The notes under the pieces: generated by a model
Database searches by the model: none
The model's input: the letters and a program-made list of their open reading frames with translations, nothing else
What the model was told of the DNA's origin: nothing
Translations under genes and position numbers: made by a program
Part shown: positions 59,989-64,000 of the stretch, in pieces
Position numbering within the stretch: the first letter of the stretch is position 1
Layout of the letters: each line of letters begins with the position of its first letter
NCBI GenBank assembly: GCA_947167995.1
Contig: CAMVKS010000008.1
Location: 1-64,000 of the forward strand
DNA from: an uncultured Prevotellaceae bacterium
GTDB taxonomy: Bacteria > Bacteroidota > Bacteroidia > Bacteroidales > Muribaculaceae
DNA length: 64,000 nt
Reading direction: 5' to 3'

Positions 59989-61269
59989 ATGAAGAGAGAC
60001 GATTTATTGTTCAGCATTATCGAGCGTGAACACCTGCGTCAACAACGTGGCATTGAGCTCATTGCCAGCGAGAATTTCGTGAGTGACCAAGTTATGCAAG
60101 CTATGGGTAGCTGCCTGACCAACAAGTATGCCGAGGGTTATCCCGGCCACCGCTACTATGGCGGTTGCCAAGTGGTTGACGAGGCCGAGACTCTGGCTCA
60201 AGAGCGCATCAAGCAGCTCTTTGGCGCCGAGTATGCCAACGTTCAGCCCCACAGTGGCGCACAGGCCAACATGGCAGTGTTCATGGCATGCCTGAAACCA
60301 GGCGACAAGTTCATGGGCCTCAACCTTGCTCATGGCGGTCACCTCTCACACGGAAGCCCAGTTAACTTCTCGGGCCTCGTGTTCCACCAGTGCGAGTACA
60401 ACGTTACCCCCGACACCAACATCGTTGACTATGACATGATGGAGGAGGTTGCCCTGCGCGAGCAGCCCAAGCTCATCGTGGGTGGCGCCAGTGCCTACAG
60501 CCGCGAGTGGGATTACGAGCGCATGCGCAAGATTGCCGACAAGGTGGGTGCTATCCTGATGATCGACATGGCTCACCCTGCAGGACTTATCGCAGCTGGC
60601 TTGCTCAACAACCCATTGAAGTGGGCTCACATCGTTACCAGTACAACTCACAAGACCCTGCGTGGTCCACGCGGTGGTATCATCTTGATGGGTAAGGACT
60701 TCGACAATCCTTGGGGCAAGACTACCAAGAAGGGCGTAGTGCGCAAGATGTCGTCGCTGCTCGACTCGGCAGTGTTCCCAGGTGTACAGGGCGGTCCACT
60801 CGAGCACGTTATCGCTGCCAAGGCTGTTGCCTTTGGCGAGGCTCTGCAGCCCGAGTTCAAGGCTTACCAAATGCAAGTTAAGGCCAACGCTCAGGCAATG
60901 GCCAAGGCTCTGCTCGACAAGGGTTACAAGATTGCCAGTGGCGGTACCGACAACCACTGCATCCTGCTTGACCTGCGTCCCAAGTATCCCGACTTGACCG
61001 GTAAGGTTGCCGAGAACGCTCTCGTAGCTGCCGACATCACCGTCAACAAGAACATGGTGCCATTCGACGACCGCAGCGCCTTCCAGACCTCAGGTATCCG
61101 CCTGGGCACTCCAGCCATCACCACCCGTGGTGCCAAGGAGGACATGATGGGCGAGATCGTTGAGCTCATCGACACCGTGCTCCAGAAACCCGAGGACGAA
61201 GCAACAATCACCATGGTTCGCGAGAAAGTGAACATGATGATGAAGGATTTCCCAATGTTTGCTTGGTAA
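59989..61269 (+). CDS. glyA: Serine hydroxymethyltransferase
   Basis: 426 aa; [37 protein letters not shown]. Confidence 0.98.
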   Translation: MKRDDLLFSIIEREHLRQQRGIELIASENFVSDQVMQAMGSCLTNKYAEGYPGHRYYGGCQVVDEAETLAQERIKQLFGAEYANVQPHSGAQANMAVFMACLKPGDKFMGLNLAHGGHLSHGSPVNFSGLVFHQCEYNVTPDTNIVDYDMMEEVALREQPKLIVGGASAYSREWDYERMRKIADKVGAILMIDMAHPAGLIAAGLLNNPLKWAHIVTSTTHKTLRGPRGGIILMGKDFDNPWGKTTKKGVVRKMSSLLDSAVFPGVQGGPLEHVIAAKAVAFGEALQPEFKAYQMQVKANAQAMAKALLDKGYKIASGGTDNHCILLDLRPKYPDLTGKVAENALVAADITVNKNMVPFDDRSAFQTSGIRLGTPAITTRGAKEDMMGEIVELIDTVLQKPEDEATITMVREKVNMMMKDFPMFAW

Positions 61270-61293
61270 TCGTCTATCAAACATCTACAACAT

Positions 61294-61327
61294 TAGGAGG
61301 ACGCCACACAACGGCGCCCTCCTTTTT
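61294..61327 (+). terminator. Rho-independent terminator after glyA
   Basis: GGAGGACGCC...GGCGCCCTCC stem plus TTTTTT. Confidence 0.8.
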
Positions 61328-61467
61328 TCTTAATGGGGGGAGGAAGAAAATCTAAATTTAAACCCTAAAACATCTTATCAACAAGAGGTTATTGCAAAGA
61401 AAGCCCTAAAGTCCAAACAGGTCTTTAGGGTTCTTGATGGTCAATATAGATTAAACCTTGTCACGGG

Positions 61468-62298
61468 TCACTCGGGCAAGGGAATATCTCCTTCAAACAC
61501 CATTGTAGCCGGCCCAATGAGGTGTACATGGTTATTGTCCTCGTTCCACTCAACATCGAGGCTGCCACCGTCCATGACAATGTGCGACTTGCGGGGCGCA
61601 CGACCAGTGACCGCCGCAGCAACAGCCGTGGCACAAGCACCAGTGCCACAAGCCATCGTGATGCCACTGCCACGCTCCCACACGCGCATGCGAATGCCTT
61701 GGGGCAACACTTGTGCAAACTCGATGTTGCACCTCTCAGGAAAACTGGGATGATACTCCAGCTCAGCCCCTAAACGAGCGAGGTCGACAGCACTTATATC
61801 GTCAACAAAGATAACATAGTGTGGGCATCCCATCGAGACAAAAGTGCCCTCGGGGAGTCCTTCGCCTTGAGGAGAATACTGTCGCTCGTCTTGAAGAATG
61901 GGTTCACCCATGTCGACCGAGATTTCCTCAACCTTGTCGTCACCGTTAACCTTGAGATACAAGATCTTCACTCCCGCGGCAGTGTGCAGGTTAACACGCT
62001 TGCTGCGAGTCATGCCGCTTTCATAGACATATTTACCTATGCACCGGCTGGCATTCCCGCACATCTCGCCCGGTGTGCCGTCGGCGTTGTAGAAATCCAT
62101 AGTGAAATCTTCATCGCCAGTGCCATTGCGCCCAATCAGCACCAGGCCGTCGCTGCCTATTCCCACATGCCGCTTGCTCCACTCAATCGATGCCAGCGAG
62201 GGGTTGGGAATGGTGTTACTGGTAGTGTCGACAAAGATGTAGTCATTCCCCAATCCGTGCATCTTGACGAAGTGTATTGTGCTTGTTGACTTGGCCAT
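61468..62298 (-). CDS. dapF: Diaminopimelate epimerase
   Basis: FVKMHGLGNDYIFVD, GTPGEMCGNASRCIGKYV, VWERGSGITMACGTGACAT. Confidence 0.97.
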   Translation of the reverse strand: MAKSTSTIHFVKMHGLGNDYIFVDTTSNTIPNPSLASIEWSKRHVGIGSDGLVLIGRNGTGDEDFTMDFYNADGTPGEMCGNASRCIGKYVYESGMTRSKRVNLHTAAGVKILYLKVNGDDKVEEISVDMGEPILQDERQYSPQGEGLPEGTFVSMGCPHYVIFVDDISAVDLARLGAELEYHPSFPERCNIEFAQVLPQGIRMRVWERGSGITMACGTGACATAVAAAVTGRAPRKSHIVMDGGSLDVEWNEDNNHVHLIGPATMVFEGDIPLPE

Positions 62299-62434
62299 TT
62301 TTTTAGAATTTTAAAAGATGATGTGCAAAGGTAGAAATAAACCGTGAGTGCAGCAACTGTTTAATAAACTTTTATTTTTTGAGATATTATTTGTAAATTT
62401 GCACTTTAACACTAAACACTTATCGACAACAGAT

Positions 62435-63877
62435 ATGGAAAATCGCCCACATCCCCACCCCCTTGTCGCCATGATCCCAGTGATGGTGCTCATTGGCTTG
62501 CTGGTAGTAGTCATCATTCTCTTTGGCAGCGATGCGCTCAGTGGCGGCAGCCAGATAGCACTATTGATGGGGCTTGCCGTGTGTGTCACCATCTCGATGA
62601 CATTCTACAAAGTGCCATGGAAAGCCTTTGAGGACCAGATGACAAAGACCTTGGGCGGAATAGCAGTGACGCTGTTGATATTGCTGTCGGTGGGCATGCT
62701 TGCCGGTTCTTGGATGATAAGCGGCGTGGTCCCCACTCTCATCTACTATGGTATTCAGATTCTCTCACCACGCTTTTTCCTTGTTAGCGCCTGCATCATC
62801 TGTTCGCTTGTGTCGTTGCTTTCGGGAAGCTCCTGGACCACTGTCGCCACACTGGGCGTGGCATTGCTCGGTGTGGGTCATGCCTTGGGAATAAGCGATG
62901 CCTGGACAGCTGGAGCCATCATCTCGGGAGCCTACTTTGGCGACAAGATGTCGCCACTGAGCGACACCACCATTCTTGCGTCGTCGACAACGCAGGTCGA
63001 CATCTTTGACCACATCCGCTACATGACCCACACCACTGCGATTTCAATGAGCATTGCTCTTATCATCTTTTTGGTAGCGGGACTTGGTCACACTGCAGGT
63101 GGCGACGTGAATGTTCAACTCTACACACAGGGGCTTGAAAAGACGTTCAACATCTCGCTGTGGACACTGCTGGTGCCTCTGCTCACGGGTGTGCTCATCG
63201 CCCGCCGAGTGCCCTCGCTCATCGTGCTCTTTGCCTCATCGATAATGGCAGGCATTGTGGCTCTTGCCCTGCAGCCGGGCATCTTGTGTCAAATCGCCAA
63301 CGACACCTCGTTGAGCATGACCGGAGCACTCACCAAGGGGTTGTCGATCACTTTCTTTGGTGCAACAGCTATCGACACCGGCTATGAAGCACTCAACGAC
63401 CTGGTATCGACAGGCGGTATGGCCGGAATGCTCAACACCATCTGGTTGATTATCTGCGCCATGTGCTTTGGTGCCACAATGGTGGCGAGCGGAATGATCG
63501 AGAGCATCACTGGCGTCATCATTCGTGCTGTGAAGTCAAGGGTGGGAATGGTGTCGTCGACCGTTGGCACCGGCCTGCTTCTAAACCTCACGACAGGCGA
63601 CCAGTTCATCAGCATCGTGCTCACTTCCGACATGTTCAAGAACGTATATGACAAGATGGGTTATGAACGACGGCTGCTGAGCCGTACCACCGAGGATGCC
63701 GCCACGGTGACATCGGTGCTTGTGCCATGGAACACATGCGGCATGACGCAAGCCACAGTGCTTGGAGTGCCCACCCTTGTGTATCTTCCCTACTGCTTCT
63801 TCAACTTGCTGTGCCCCCTGGTGACCATCCTTGTGGCGGCAGTGGGATGGAAGATAAAAAAGCCCGGCAAAGACTGA
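62435..63877 (+). CDS. nhaC: Na+/H+ antiporter NhaC family
   Basis: ~480 aa, multi-TM; SGSSWTTVATLGVALLGVG, GAIISGAYFGDKMSPLSDTT; ATG at 62435. Confidence 0.93.
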   Translation: MENRPHPHPLVAMIPVMVLIGLLVVVIILFGSDALSGGSQIALLMGLAVCVTISMTFYKVPWKAFEDQMTKTLGGIAVTLLILLSVGMLAGSWMISGVVPTLIYYGIQILSPRFFLVSACIICSLVSLLSGSSWTTVATLGVALLGVGHALGISDAWTAGAIISGAYFGDKMSPLSDTTILASSTTQVDIFDHIRYMTHTTAISMSIALIIFLVAGLGHTAGGDVNVQLYTQGLEKTFNISLWTLLVPLLTGVLIARRVPSLIVLFASSIMAGIVALALQPGILCQIANDTSLSMTGALTKGLSITFFGATAIDTGYEALNDLVSTGGMAGMLNTIWLIICAMCFGATMVASGMIESITGVIIRAVKSRVGMVSSTVGTGLLLNLTTGDQFISIVLTSDMFKNVYDKMGYERRLLSRTTEDAATVTSVLVPWNTCGMTQATVLGVPTLVYLPYCFFNLLCPLVTILVAAVGWKIKKPGKD

Positions 63878-63939
63878 AAAACAAGGTGGCCAATTGAATT
63901 TCAGCCACCTTTTCATTGTAATTTTGCACGAGAGCCACA

Positions 63940-63999
63940 CTATTTGGCGTAATAGCATTTCACCTCTCCAATCTTGAGCTTGCCCACTACCAGCAGCGG
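63940..63999 (-). CDS. C-terminal fragment of a CDS cut by window edge (...PLLVVGKLKIGEVKCYYAK*)
   Basis: Open reverse frame from window edge to a TAG stop. Confidence 0.35.
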   Translation of the reverse strand, partial: PLLVVGKLKIGEVKCYYAK

Positions 64000-64000
64000 T

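Overview
The window is a contiguous piece of a Bacteroidota (Bacteroidales) chromosome. The lineage call rests on TTTG-N(19-21)-TAnnTTTG promoters and on family content such as BspA-like repeats, Porin_O_P, GSCFA and MurF-Alr. Most of it is ordinary housekeeping: pepD, pepT, holB-like, AddB-like, secA, pth, L25/Ctc, hslR, murF-alr, nnrD/E, glyA, dapF, nhaC, M13 and YpfJ-type peptidases, and two tRNAs. Several regions stand out. (1) A small ~4.2 kb island at ~6915-11186 is bounded by a 17-bp duplication of the 3' end of tRNA-Leu(TAG). It has no integrase and carries an overlapping XRE / ImmA-IrrE metalloprotease / PIN-like operon, a 559-aa unknown and a winged-helix protein with an operator-like palindrome over its promoter. 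(2) A phosphate/anion locus at 37.6-47.1 kb contains DUF47 (PhoU-like), a membrane protein resembling a degenerate PiT phosphate permease fused to a LuxR/GerE-type HTH, a Porin_O_P porin, two adjacent CYTH-type proteins, an SLC13 transporter and an unknown 2-TM protein. (3) A strongly structured ~385-nt leader or ncRNA at ~47.50-47.88 kb has a consensus promoter and four nested perfect stems. (4) A second structured RNA candidate, on the minus strand at ~17.01-17.18 kb, has its own promoter and terminator. (5) There is a secreted Cys-rich KPGEC-repeat protein and a set of dockerin/cohesin-like secreted proteins, one with a tandem near-identical cohesin-like duplication. All family calls come from reading motifs in the translations; no database search was possible.
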